A stretch of 64,000 bases of DNA from Rhodobacter aestuarii (GTDB taxonomy: Bacteria; Pseudomonadota; Alphaproteobacteria; Rhodobacterales; Rhodobacteraceae). The notes beneath the pieces are model-generated. The model was given only the letters and a program-made list of their open reading frames with translations, was not told the origin of the DNA and did no database searches. Position numbers and translations under genes: made by a program. Of this stretch, positions 11,808-19,866 are shown one piece after another. How positions within the stretch are numbered: position 1 is the stretch's first letter; each line of letters opens with the position of its first letter. Location of the stretch: NCBI RefSeq assembly GCF_900156655.1, contig NZ_FTOG01000004.1:124001-188000 (forward strand). Direction: 5' to 3'.

Positions 11808-13892
11808 TCAGATGCGCAGGTCAAGCCCGCCGATGGCGGCGGTATTGGTGCTGCGTTGCATGGCGAGCGTGGCATTGTCGAAGCGGATCGGGCGCTCGGT
11901 TTCCGAGCTGGTTTCCGGTGCGAACATCCGTGCGGCTTCGGCACGGTCCTGCGCCGATTGGCGTTGATCGGCCTGTTGGCCAAAATCGAAGCTGATGTTG
12001 GAATAGCCCATCTCGCGGAAGTCACGCGCGAGGCTATCAATATTGCGCCGCATCAGGTCGAGCGTTTCGGGCCGTTCCGCCTGCACGCTCACGGTGATCG
12101 ACCCGTCATGGCTGTGCAGCGTCATACGCACTTTGCCGAGTTCCTCGGGCGAAAGGGAGACTTCCACGGGCTGATCTGGGCTGCTGGGCATTGCCTGTGC
12201 AAGCTGCTGCGCAATGTGCTGCGGCGAGGCGGCTACGGTTCGGTTCGCGGTTTGCACACCACCGCTATGGGTGGTTGCATCGCTCCGTTCCCCCTGCACC
12301 AGCGGCGAAAACGGCTCAACCGAATCCGTTGTGGTTTGCGCGGTGGTCTGCTCCGGCGTTGCGGTCGCGGCGGTGCTGCGTGTTGTTTGCAGCGCCTCGC
12401 CCACATCTTTTTTGCGGTTGACCTCGGCTCGGGCCTCAGCCGCATCGGGGGTGGCCTTAGTCTCTCCTTCATCGCCGCGAAGCCGGTTTTGCGTCCGGGT
12501 TTCGCTTTGCGGCGAGGCGGCCGCGGCGGCTTGCGCGGGCACGCCCTGTTGCGCGCTATTTGTGCTGGCGCTGGCCACGGTTTGCGGCGCTGCGGATGGG
12601 TTGGCTGCTGCCGCCGTTGGACGCGGTGTTTCTGTGGCCGCCTCCGCCGTGGGAGTCGATTCGGCCAAAGCTGCCTCGAACCGGCTTTCCGCCATCGAGG
12701 GGCGATGCTGAGGTTGCGGGGGGGCTGCTGCGGCCGGCGCGGGTTGCGCCGCGACGGTTCGCACCGAAACATCTGACCCAGTTGCGGGCAGAGTGTTTTG
12801 CGTCGTCTTGGCGGTGCGCGCTTCGCCATTGGCAATGGGCGCAGCAGCTTGTGCAGCTGCCGTTTGCATCGTGGCCGATGGCGTTGTGGGGGCCTGCGAT
12901 TCGTTTGCGCCTTGTGCCTGCGCCGCTGCAAAGATTTGCGCCGCTGCGGAGAGGGCTTCGGGCTTGGCGGTTTTCTCGGCAGTTGGGTCCGGTTTTTGCG
13001 GAGCCACGTCGCGCGGGGCGGCCTCCGCCATGGCGGCGTTGGCTTTGGGGCTTGCGTCTGTGCTGGTGCGTTGCACCGGGGAAGCCGTTTCTTGCGGCTT
13101 GGTGGCGGGAACCTCCATCGCCGCACGAAGGGGATGCGTGGCAACCGAGGTGGTTTGCGCGGCCTGCGCGGACGAGGTCAAATCCGCTTTCGGTTGCTCT
13201 GTCTTCTCGGTGCGTTTTTCGCCCAAACGGGTCTCTTCGACCGCACGCATCGCGTTGCTCGCGTCTTTTGCGGCTGGCGCGTCAGCGGGTTCCGCAAGGG
13301 CCCCTTTAGGGCTCATTTGCATCGCGTCAGTCGCTTGCGCGGCGTGTTTCTTGATGTCGCCCTGCGGTGCGTTGCCTTGCGCGAGTACCTGCTTGGTCTC
13401 AGCGTTTCCGGCTGTTTCCGGGGCGACAATCGTCCCCTCTTGCGCATCGGCGGGCGTGGTTTGCGGCATCGGCATCTGGGGCGCAACCGGCAGCACAAGG
13501 CCAGCCGCATCCGGTGCCGCATCTGCAGCTTTCTCCGCCACAACCGATTTGCCGGCTTTCGGCGCCGATGCAGCCCAATCTTGCGTGGCAGAGGCGTCTT
13601 GCCAGAACACTTCCAGCGCGGCGGGGCTGGTTTGCCCGGTCAGGCGCGCGGCTGCCGGTTCGGCTTGCGCTTCGGGCACCGGCTCCGGCACGGGCGCGGA
13701 AGCTGTCTCGGACGTGCCCGTCTGGGCCGCAGCTTTCACGGGCACCGGTGTTTTGGGCGTATCCGCGACCAACGCATCAAAGGCATCAGAATCACCTTTG
13801 CTTTGCGCAGAATCGGAGGCTTGCCCCCGTGCCGCACGCTCGGCGGGCAAGGTGGCGAAGAGCTGGATCTGTTCTGGAGCAGTTGTTTTCAT
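11808..13892 (-). CDS. fliK: Flagellar hook-length control protein FliK
   Basis: FliK measures hook length and switches export specificity. The 694-residue product is mostly an Ala/Pro/Thr/Gln-rich low-complexity ruler region. A conserved C-terminal hook-length domain (VEVSLSPEELGKVRMTLHSH, then SITVSVQAERPETLDLMRRN) lies at about 575-640. The long, repetitive middle is typical of FliK and explains long open frames on the other strand. The start is uncertain: ATG at 13892 (MKTTAPEQ) is chosen, but ATG at 13928 (MVAKVTGR) is in frame and neither has a clear Shine-Dalgarno sequence. It is divergent from the flgJ-type gene. Confidence 0.9.
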   Translation of the reverse strand: MKTTAPEQIQLFATLPAERAARGQASDSAQSKGDSDAFDALVADTPKTPVPVKAAAQTGTSETASAPVPEPVPEAQAEPAAARLTGQTSPAALEVFWQDASATQDWAASAPKAGKSVVAEKAADAAPDAAGLVLPVAPQMPMPQTTPADAQEGTIVAPETAGNAETKQVLAQGNAPQGDIKKHAAQATDAMQMSPKGALAEPADAPAAKDASNAMRAVEETRLGEKRTEKTEQPKADLTSSAQAAQTTSVATHPLRAAMEVPATKPQETASPVQRTSTDASPKANAAMAEAAPRDVAPQKPDPTAEKTAKPEALSAAAQIFAAAQAQGANESQAPTTPSATMQTAAAQAAAPIANGEARTAKTTQNTLPATGSDVSVRTVAAQPAPAAAAPPQPQHRPSMAESRFEAALAESTPTAEAATETPRPTAAAANPSAAPQTVASASTNSAQQGVPAQAAAAASPQSETRTQNRLRGDEGETKATPDAAEARAEVNRKKDVGEALQTTRSTAATATPEQTTAQTTTDSVEPFSPLVQGERSDATTHSGGVQTANRTVAASPQHIAQQLAQAMPSSPDQPVEVSLSPEELGKVRMTLHSHDGSITVSVQAERPETLDLMRRNIDSLARDFREMGYSNISFDFGQQADQRQSAQDRAEAARMFAPETSSETERPIRFDNATLAMQRSTNTAAIGGLDLRI

Positions 13893-13940
13893 GGCCTCAC
13901 GACTTCTGCCTGTGACTTTGGCCACCATGGCAGCAGGAGG

Positions 13941-13955
13941 TTACCGCTTCTTTAC
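13941..13955. promoter_or_regulatory. CtrA-like half-site pair between fliK and flgJ
   Basis: TTAC-N7-TTAC lies in the divergent fliK/flgJ promoter region. The CtrA consensus is TTAA-N7-TTAA, so spacing is exact but each half differs at its last base. Support comes mainly from similar pairs at three other flagellar promoters in the window. Confidence 0.35.
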
Positions 13956-14003
13956 CTCGTTCTGCGCAGACTAGGGGAAATCGATGCAATTGGAGCGATT
14001 CCC

Positions 14004-14321
14004 ATGCAGATGCGCCCCGCCACGGCCACTATCACGGCCCCTGTCGCCGCAAGCGACCTTCCCAAACCGCCCACCAAGGCGGCGGCGAGCGAAGAGCAGA
14101 TGCGCGCGAAGGCAAAAGAACTCGAAGCCAGCTTTCTGGCCGAGATGCTCAAGCTTTCGGGCGTGGGCAAATCGCAAGAAAGCTTCAACGGCGGGGTGGG
14201 GGAAGAGCAGTTCTCTTCCTTCCTGACCGACGAATATGCCCGAATCATGGTCGAAAAAGGCGGCATCGGACTGGCCGAATCGATCTTTCAGTCGCTGCAG
14301 AAAGGAGCGCAGAATGCCTAA
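14004..14321 (+). CDS. flgJ: Flagellar rod-binding protein, FlgJ N-terminal type
   Basis: A 105-residue protein with the FlgJ rod-binding domain: KAKELEASFLAEMLKLSG, then an acidic/Gly stretch and EEQFSSFLTDEYARIMVEKGGIGLAESI. The C-terminal muramidase domain of enterobacterial FlgJ is absent. In related alphaproteobacteria a separate lytic enzyme does that job, so this is the normal single-domain form. GGAG 8 nt before ATG 14004 supports the start. Its end overlaps the next gene by 8 nt. Confidence 0.88.
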   Translation: MQMRPATATITAPVAASDLPKPPTKAAASEEQMRAKAKELEASFLAEMLKLSGVGKSQESFNGGVGEEQFSSFLTDEYARIMVEKGGIGLAESIFQSLQKGAQNA

Positions 14322-14658
14322 TGAGACCGAGGACCGGATCGCACAGTTGATCGACATCCTTCGCCTTGAGAAAGACGTGATCAAAAATGCCGAATTCGGC
14401 GTGCTGCCGGATTTGGTCGCGCGCAAAGAAGCGGTGCTGGCCGATCTGGAAGGGACGCCCGCGCCGCTTCTGGCCCAAGCGCAGGCGATGGCGCTTGAAA
14501 ATCAGCGGCTTCTGGATGCGGCGCTAAAAGGCGTGCAAGCCGTGCGCAAACGGCTTGCCGAAATCCGCGAAGCGGCGCGCAGCTATAAGAGCTATGATCA
14601 GAACGGAAAAGGCCGCTCAATCGGCGCAGCCAAAGGCACGATCGAACGGCGTGCGTAA
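14314..14658 (+). CDS. FlgN-like flagellar chaperone candidate
   Basis: A 114-residue, mostly helical, charged protein (MPNETEDRIAQLIDILRLEK). Helices look able to form a coiled coil (NQRLLDAALKGVQAVRKRLA), and the C-terminus is basic and Gly-rich. Size, composition and position, next to flgJ and before flagellin, fit FlgN, the export chaperone for hook-associated proteins FlgK and FlgL. Sequence similarity to FlgN is low by eye, so the family is inferred. AAAGGAG is well placed before ATG 14314 and the start overlaps the flgJ end, implying coupling. Confidence 0.65.
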   Translation: MPNETEDRIAQLIDILRLEKDVIKNAEFGVLPDLVARKEAVLADLEGTPAPLLAQAQAMALENQRLLDAALKGVQAVRKRLAEIREAARSYKSYDQNGKGRSIGAAKGTIERRA

Positions 14659-14687
14659 ACCATTCTTCTAAATTCTGATGCATTCAG

Positions 14688-14707
14688 GGCCGTCCGAAAG
14701 GGCGGCC
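14688..14707 (+). terminator. Hairpin after the flgJ-flgN pair
   Basis: GGCCGTCC and GGGCGGCC form an 8-bp stem (one G-T pair) closed by a GAAA tetraloop, 29 nt after the stop. The following sequence (TTAGCATTTCG) is only moderately T-rich, so termination may be incomplete. Confidence 0.55.
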
Positions 14708-14722
14708 TTAGCATTTCGTTAG
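14708..14722. promoter_or_regulatory. CtrA-like half-site pair upstream of fliC
   Basis: TTAG-N7-TTAG begins directly after the preceding hairpin and about 145 nt before the flagellin ATG. Spacing equals that of TTAA-N7-TTAA CtrA sites, and each half differs in the last base only. Confidence 0.35.
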
Positions 14723-14836
14723 CCCTTCACGTGCCAGTGTTCCCCTGCATCCCGAGGGGTGGCGCGGTCCGGCTCAGAAGCCGCCGCATGGGTCAGAAAG
14801 CCATTGGCGCCGTTTAATGGACGGCATGTGAAACCC

Positions 14837-14849
14837 GGCGCAAAGCGCC
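14837..14849 (+). promoter_or_regulatory. Hairpin in the fliC 5' leader
   Basis: GGCGC-AAA-GCGCC forms a perfect 5-bp stem with a 3-nt loop. It ends 18 nt before the flagellin start and 6 nt before the AAGGG ribosome binding site. In Caulobacter, FlbT acts on the 5' leader of flagellin mRNA, and flbT is encoded just downstream here, so this is a candidate target. Confidence 0.4.
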
Positions 14850-14867
14850 AAACTAAAGGGACCAACC

Positions 14868-16058
14868 ATGTCCAGCATTCTCACGAACTCCAGCGCGATG
14901 GTCGCGCTTCAGACCCTCAAAGGCATCAACTCGAACCTGGCGAAAACCCAGTCCGAAATCTCGACCGGTAAATCGGTGGCTTCGGCCAAAGACAACTCGG
15001 CGATCTGGGCCATTTCAAAAGTGATGGAATCGGACGTTTCGGGCTTTGAGACTGTGTCGACCAACCTCGCGACTGGCCAATCGATGGTGTCGGTGGCGCG
15101 GACCGCGGCTGAATCGATCACCGATGACCTGAAGGCGATCAAGGAAAAAGTCGTCGCGGCGCAGGATCCTTCGGCGGATCAGGTAAAGCTGGGCGCCGAA
15201 GTCACGCAAATCGTCGACATGATCCGTTCGAAAGTCAGCGGCGCGCAATTCAATGGCATCAACCTGATCGATGGCTCGACCCCGTCGACCGGCGTTGTTG
15301 GCTCGCTCGACCGCAACGGTAGCTCTGTGACGGTGAACACGATCAACGTGGCGGGCGTTGACCTTGGGAGCACCCCCGGTGCCGGTACCGCGACCCTGGG
15401 CTCCCTTACCGGTCTGACGGCTGCGACCGACACGCATTCTGCGGGTGGTTCGGTTGCAACCGCTGGCACTGCAGCCTTCACGCTCGCGGGTGCCGTGGCC
15501 GGGGATGAGATCAAGATTACGCTTGGTGATCGCGATTTCAGCTACACCGTGACCACCGCCGATGCCGCTGCGGGTAACACCCCGAACGACATCGCGGTCA
15601 ACGCTCTGCGTGATCAGATCAACAACTCGGGTATCGCTGGTCTGACCGCGTCGTACACTTCTGGTACGGCTGGTCAGTTGACCATCAACAACGCGACCGG
15701 CGGGAACCTCAACATCGCGATTGAAGTGACCGCCAGCTCGGGTGGTCTCTTGGGCGCGCTGAATGGTTTCGCCGTCGGTGGTGGCCAAGCGTCCTTGGAC
15801 GCCATCGAAACGATGATCACGACCACCGTCAACGCGGCTGCGTCCTTCGGTGCGGTTGAATCGCGTCTCGAAAGCCAGTCCGCCTTCGTGAGCGACCTGA
15901 CCTCGGCCATGAAATCCGGTATCGGCTCGCTCGTCGACGCCGATATGGAAGAGGCCTCGGCCCGTCTGCAAGCGCTGCAAACGCAGCAACAGCTTGGCAT
16001 TCAGGCGCTGTCGATTGCCAACCAACAACCGCAGTCGATCCTGTCGCTGTTCCGTTAA
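14868..16058 (+). CDS. fliC: Flagellin
   Basis: The filament subunit, exported and polymerised at the filament tip. The 396-residue protein has conserved N-terminal D0/D1 helices (SSILTNSSAMVALQTLKGIN, SEISTGKSVASAKDNSAIW). A Thr/Gly/Ala-rich variable centre includes a flagellin-IN-like segment (DEIKITLGDRDFSYTV). The conserved C-terminus is DMEEASARLQALQTQQQLG ending SILSLFR. AAGGG is 7 nt before the ATG. It is followed by a strong terminator, then flaF and flbT. Confidence 0.97.
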   Translation: MSSILTNSSAMVALQTLKGINSNLAKTQSEISTGKSVASAKDNSAIWAISKVMESDVSGFETVSTNLATGQSMVSVARTAAESITDDLKAIKEKVVAAQDPSADQVKLGAEVTQIVDMIRSKVSGAQFNGINLIDGSTPSTGVVGSLDRNGSSVTVNTINVAGVDLGSTPGAGTATLGSLTGLTAATDTHSAGGSVATAGTAAFTLAGAVAGDEIKITLGDRDFSYTVTTADAAAGNTPNDIAVNALRDQINNSGIAGLTASYTSGTAGQLTINNATGGNLNIAIEVTASSGGLLGALNGFAVGGGQASLDAIETMITTTVNAAASFGAVESRLESQSAFVSDLTSAMKSGIGSLVDADMEEASARLQALQTQQQLGIQALSIANQQPQSILSLFR

Positions 16059-16066
16059 TAGCTTTC

Positions 16067-16089
16067 GGGGGCGCCGCACAGGCGCCCCC
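16067..16089 (+). terminator. Strong hairpin after fliC
   Basis: A perfect 9-bp GC-rich stem, GGGGGCGCC/GGCGCCCCC, with loop GCACA starts 8 nt after the fliC stop. It is followed by TTCCCCCC rather than a T-run, so it may stabilise the flagellin mRNA or terminate it only partly, allowing read-through into flaF. Confidence 0.6.
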
Positions 16090-16147
16090 TTCCCCCCTCC
16101 GCGGCAAAGCCGCGGTCTGACCCCAATCGCCACTGGAAGGTATTCCC

Positions 16148-16525
16148 GTGAACGCTACAATTTTGGCCAAAACGGCCTATGCAAACCCCGGTCAGCCCAC
16201 CCGCACCCTGCGCGGCACCGAATACGAAATCTTCGCGCGCGTGACGCATCGCCTCAAAATTACGGCGGGCATGGCGAAGTCGAATTTCCCCGCGCTGGTT
16301 TCGGCGCTTTACGACAACCGCAAGCTTTGGACGACCTTGGCTGTCGATGTGGCGCAGCCTGACAACGAGCTGCCGGAAATGCTGCGGGCGCGGATCTTCT
16401 ATCTCAACGAATTCACACAACAGCACAGCGCCAAAGTACTCAAGGGTGACGGTACGGTGGATGTGCTGATTGATATCAATACCGCCATCATGCGGGGCCT
16501 GCGCCGCGAAGGCGGTGCCGAATGA
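16148..16525 (+). CDS. flaF: Flagellar biosynthesis regulator FlaF
   Basis: FlaF is an alphaproteobacterial protein needed for flagellin production or secretion; in Caulobacter it acts against FlbT. The 125-residue product matches the family in size and shows its features: GTEYEIFARVTHRLK near the N-terminus, KSNFPALVSALYDNRKLWTTL, and a C-terminal NTAIMRGLRREGG. It overlaps flbT by 4 nt (ATGA). Confidence 0.92.
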   Translation: MNATILAKTAYANPGQPTRTLRGTEYEIFARVTHRLKITAGMAKSNFPALVSALYDNRKLWTTLAVDVAQPDNELPEMLRARIFYLNEFTQQHSAKVLKGDGTVDVLIDINTAIMRGLRREGGAE

Positions 16526-16926
16526 CCGGTCTTGTGCTCAAACTGGCGCCCAAAGAACGGGTGCTGATCAATGGCGCTGTCATTGAAAACGGCGACCGTC
16601 GCTCGCGGCTCGCGATCATGACGCCCAATGCGCATATCCTGCGGCTGCGCGATGCGATCCATCCCGAGGAGGTCAACACCCCGGTGCGCCGCGTGTGCTA
16701 CATTGCGCAGCTGGTGCTTTCGGGTGATGCCGAACCGACCGAAGCGCGGATGCAGCTTCTGCGCGGGATCGAGCAATTGAGCCAAGTGCTGACCGACCCG
16801 GACAGCCGTGCCTATCTCAATCAAGCGACGGCTGCGGTGTTGGAAGACCAGCACTATCAAGCGCTGAAATGCTTGCGTGCCCTTTTGCCACGGGAGGAGC
16901 GGCTGCTCGCCGCCAAAAGCGCATGA
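16522..16926 (+). CDS. flbT: Flagellin mRNA regulator FlbT
   Basis: FlbT is a post-transcriptional regulator of flagellin mRNA in alphaproteobacteria. The 134-residue product starts LVLKLAPKERVLINGAVIEN, the family hallmark, followed by RRSRLAIMTPNAHILRLRD and VRRVCYIAQLVLSGD. The C-terminal half is helical (LLRGIEQLSQVLTDPDSR). It is coupled by 4-nt overlaps to flaF upstream and to the DUF1217 gene downstream. Confidence 0.94.
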   Translation: MTGLVLKLAPKERVLINGAVIENGDRRSRLAIMTPNAHILRLRDAIHPEEVNTPVRRVCYIAQLVLSGDAEPTEARMQLLRGIEQLSQVLTDPDSRAYLNQATAAVLEDQHYQALKCLRALLPREERLLAAKSA

Positions 16927-17738
16927 GTTACACGCCAATCATCCCCGCCAGCGGCTACGCTGGCTGGAAAATGCTCAACAGAACGATGGATGTGCAGAAG
17001 GCGGCTTTCGTCAATTCTGCCGAAATTCAGCGCGATGAAGAGTATTTTCGGGAGAAGATTGGCAGTATCACCACGGCTGAAGACCTTGTCGCTGATCGCC
17101 GCCTGCTGAAGGTGGCGCTCGGCGCCTTCGGGCTGTCGAACGATATCGACAACAAGTATTTCATCCGCAAAGTGCTGGAAGAAGGAACGCTCGATTCCTC
17201 TTCTCTCGCCAATAAAATGGCAGACAAGACTTATCTCAAGATGTCGGAAGCCTTTGGCTTTGGCGATTACGAGGTGCCCCGCACCAGCCTCAGCAGCTTT
17301 GCCGACGAAATCCTGACCAAATACGAGACTCGTCAGTTCGAAGTCGCGGTGGGCGATTCCGACAATAGCCTGCGTTTGGCAATGGCCGCGCAGCGCGAAT
17401 TGCCCGAACTTGCCGCGAAGACCAGCAGCAACGATGCGAAATGGTATACGGTGATCGGCTCCACGTCTTTGAGCGAGGTAATGCGCACGGCGCTGGGTCT
17501 GCCCACAAGTGTGGGCTCTTTGGACGTCGACCAGCAGCTGAGCATGTATAAAGACAAGGCTGAATACGTCTTTGGCACGTCGGATTTCTCGACCTTCAAC
17601 GAGACTGAAACGATGGATAAGCTGGTGCGCAATTATCTTGTGCGCTCGCAAATTTCTGCCGGCAGCACCATGTCGTCGCAAAGCGTGGCACTGCAATTGT
17701 TGCAAGGCAGCGGCTCCAGCTTCTCGATTCTGCTCTAA
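16923..17738 (+). CDS. DUF1217 flagellar-locus protein
   Basis: A 271-residue protein starting MSYTPIIPASGYAGWKML, with the DUF1217 features EYFREKIGSITTAEDLVADRR and YFIRKVLEEGT. The C-terminus (SSQSVALQLLQGSGSSFSIL) resembles export-competent flagellar proteins. DUF1217 genes are found with flaF/flbT in Rhodobacterales and Rhizobiales, but the molecular role is not known to me. The start is set by the 4-nt overlap with flbT; a longer reading would extend into flbT. It is the last gene before a clear terminator. Confidence 0.85.
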   Translation: MSYTPIIPASGYAGWKMLNRTMDVQKAAFVNSAEIQRDEEYFREKIGSITTAEDLVADRRLLKVALGAFGLSNDIDNKYFIRKVLEEGTLDSSSLANKMADKTYLKMSEAFGFGDYEVPRTSLSSFADEILTKYETRQFEVAVGDSDNSLRLAMAAQRELPELAAKTSSNDAKWYTVIGSTSLSEVMRTALGLPTSVGSLDVDQQLSMYKDKAEYVFGTSDFSTFNETETMDKLVRNYLVRSQISAGSTMSSQSVALQLLQGSGSSFSILL

Positions 17739-17804
17739 ACAGGGCAGGCGCCCCCTGCGGCGGGGTGCGCGGTTTACCCTAGGTTCAGGCATGCTAAACA
17801 AGGG

Positions 17805-17827
17805 CGCCCGGTTTGACCGGGCGTTTT
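17805..17827 (+). terminator. Terminator of the flaF-flbT-DUF1217 operon
   Basis: A perfect 7-bp stem CGCCCGG/CCGGGCG with loop TTTGA is followed directly by TTTT. Another GC-rich inverted repeat sits upstream at about 17749-17771. Confidence 0.8.
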
Positions 17828-17845
17828 GCATGAACGGAAGACCCA

Positions 17846-18715
17846 ATGCCTGCACTGACCGCTGACCAAATTCGCACCGCGCGCGCCAAGAAACCGCGCG
17901 TCTTTGCCCGTGATTTTGCCGAAGGCCTTGGCATCACCGAGGCTGAGCTTTGTGCGGCGTTTTTGGGCAGCCATGCCACGCGGATCATCGCCGACCCGTC
18001 GGTTGTGTTGCCGCGTGTGACGGCGCTGGGCGAGGTGATGGCCCTGACCCGCAACGACAGTTGCGTGCTGGAAAAGGTCGGCCAATATGACAATTTTGCC
18101 TATACGCCCGAAGGTGCGCAGGTGGTGAATGGCACCATTGAATTGCAGCTTGATCCGGCGCGTTGGATTCATGCCTTTGCTTGGGATGAGCCCACGAATA
18201 AGGGGCCGAAACGCTCGATCCAGATTTATGACGCCAGCGGCGAGGCGGTGCATAAGGTGCACCTGCGCGAGGCTTCCGATGCTGAGGCTTGGGCGAAGCT
18301 GGTTGCCGATCTGGCGCTGCCCGATCAAAGTGATGCGCTGAACCTTGCGCCCAAAGCGGCCGCACGTGCCGCAGAGCCGCATGGTGTGCAGCTTGCGGGC
18401 GGTGCGGTTGAAAAGCTGATGTATCGCGCGGGAGAGCTGGGCTTGTCGGTGCGCTTTACGGTGGAAAGCAACGGATGCATGGAAACCCATCGCGGCTCGA
18501 TCCACCGGGTGCTGCCCGCCGGGCCGTGGATCAATGTGCTTGATCCGGGGCTCGAATTGCATCTGCGCATGGATCACATGGCGGCCGTTTGGCGTGACCG
18601 CGAAACCGTTGAGGCGTTTGACGCCGAGGGGCGCTTGATTGTGCAGATGGGCGCGGGCGATGAAGACGCCGCCGAAACGTGGCGCGCTATGCTTGACGAT
18701 CTGCCGACGGCTTAA
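17846..18715 (+). CDS. HemS/ChuX-family heme-utilisation protein (short form)
   Basis: A 289-residue cytoplasmic protein resembling hemin-degrading/heme-trafficking factors (HemS, HmuS). The first half has ARDFAEGLGITEAEL and LGEVMALTRNDSCVLEKVG. Next is the FxxF-type region ending RSIQIYDASGEAVHKVHL. The second half repeats the fold with SNGCMETHRGSIHRVL and GPWINVLDPGLELHLR. Full-length HemS proteins are about 345 residues, so this one is shorter, mainly between the repeats. No heme importer genes are adjacent. It ends on a TTAA shared with the convergent hemW stop. Confidence 0.8.
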   Translation: MPALTADQIRTARAKKPRVFARDFAEGLGITEAELCAAFLGSHATRIIADPSVVLPRVTALGEVMALTRNDSCVLEKVGQYDNFAYTPEGAQVVNGTIELQLDPARWIHAFAWDEPTNKGPKRSIQIYDASGEAVHKVHLREASDAEAWAKLVADLALPDQSDALNLAPKAAARAAEPHGVQLAGGAVEKLMYRAGELGLSVRFTVESNGCMETHRGSIHRVLPAGPWINVLDPGLELHLRMDHMAAVWRDRETVEAFDAEGRLIVQMGAGDEDAAETWRAMLDDLPTA

Positions 18716-19866
18716 GGCATCAATTCACGGATCACGGCATTGAGCACCGCGCGACCTTCCCCGGTGGCGCGGATGCGGTGTGCGTCGCGCGCAATCATGC
18801 CCCAGCTTTCAAGGTTATTTAGAGCCTGTTCCGGCAGGCTTTGCCCCGAAAGCTGTTCATAACGGGTGGGGTCGATCCCTTCGGCCAGCCGCAGTCCAAA
18901 CAGCAAAAACTCGGTCGCTTCTTCATCACGGCTCAACGTTTCGCGCGGGGTCTCGCCGTTTCCCTCGCGTTCGACGCAGGCCAGCCATTCGCCGGGGGCT
19001 TTGGGGGCCTCGGTCGCGTAGCGGGTGCCGTTGAAGCTGAGCCGCCCATGCGCGCCGGGGCCGATGCCCGCATAATCGCCATAGCGCCAGTAAACGAGGT
19101 TATGGCGGCATTCCGCGCCGGGGCGGGCGTGGTTCGAGACCTCATAGGCCGGAAGCCTTGCCGCCTCGCAGATTTCCTGCGTGCGTAAGTACATGTCTGC
19201 GGCCAGCTCATCTTCGGGCAATTCGCGCAGCTTGCCCGCTGCGAACAAGCGGCCAAAGGCGGTGCCGTCTTCGATGGTGAGTTGGTAAAGCGAGAAGTGA
19301 TCCACCGCCATCGAAAGCGCTTCGTTCAACTCGCGCGCCCAAGCCTCAAGGCTTTGGCCTTGGCGGGCATAGATGAGATCAAAGCTCACGCGGTCAAAAT
19401 GCGCGCGCGCAATGTCAAACGCTGCGCGCCCCTCGGCGGCACTGTGCATCCGGCCAAGGCGTTTCAGGCTTTCGTCATCCATCGCCTGCATGCCCATCGA
19501 AAGCCGGGTCACGCCCGCTTCTGAAAAGGCTCTAAACCGGCCAGATTCGACACTTGTGGGGTTGGCCTCAAGCGTGATTTCCAGATCATTCGCCGTGGGC
19601 CAAGTGGCGCGGATGCGCTCAATCACCTGCGCGACGGTCTCTGGGTCCATCAGCGAGGGCGTGCCGCCGCCAAAGAAGACGGTGTTGAGCACCCTTCCTC
19701 GGGTTTCCGCCCCGATCCGGTCGATTTCAGCCAAATAGGCTTGCCGCCAGCGTGCGTGGTCAATCGTGCTGGCGACATGGCTGTTGAAGTCACAATAGGG
19801 GCATTTGGCGGCGCAAAAGGGCCAGTGGACGTAAAGGCCAAAGCCCCCCTGCCGCCAATCGCTCAT
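18712..19866 (-). CDS. hemW: Heme chaperone HemW (radical SAM)
   Basis: HemW, formerly called oxygen-independent coproporphyrinogen oxidase-like, is a radical-SAM heme chaperone. The 384-residue product has the [4Fe-4S] motif CAAKCPYC (C18, C22, C25), FFGGGTPSLM, and the HemW-type HNLVYWRYGDYAGIGPGAHG. The extra Cys of true HemN (CxxxCxxCxC) is replaced by Phe, which supports HemW. Its start overlaps ridA by 4 nt, placing it at the end of the rph-rdgB-ridA-hemW operon. Confidence 0.95.
   Translation of the reverse strand: MSDWRQGGFGLYVHWPFCAAKCPYCDFNSHVASTIDHARWRQAYLAEIDRIGAETRGRVLNTVFFGGGTPSLMDPETVAQVIERIRATWPTANDLEITLEANPTSVESGRFRAFSEAGVTRLSMGMQAMDDESLKRLGRMHSAAEGRAAFDIARAHFDRVSFDLIYARQGQSLEAWARELNEALSMAVDHFSLYQLTIEDGTAFGRLFAAGKLRELPEDELAADMYLRTQEICEAARLPAYEVSNHARPGAECRHNLVYWRYGDYAGIGPGAHGRLSFNGTRYATEAPKAPGEWLACVEREGNGETPRETLSRDEEATEFLLFGLRLAEGIDPTRYEQLSGQSLPEQALNNLESWGMIARDAHRIRATGEGRAVLNAVIRELMP

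Noticed and set aside
12200-13900. Repetitive fliK region as a repeat element or horizontally acquired DNA
   Set aside because: The repetition follows from Ala/Pro/Thr/Gln-rich protein composition normal for the FliK ruler; there are no exact repeat units or flanking direct repeats.
12798-14003. Plus-strand frame extending upstream of the flgJ-type gene
   Set aside because: It is antisense to the low-complexity part of fliK; only the part from 14004 on matches a family and has a ribosome binding site.
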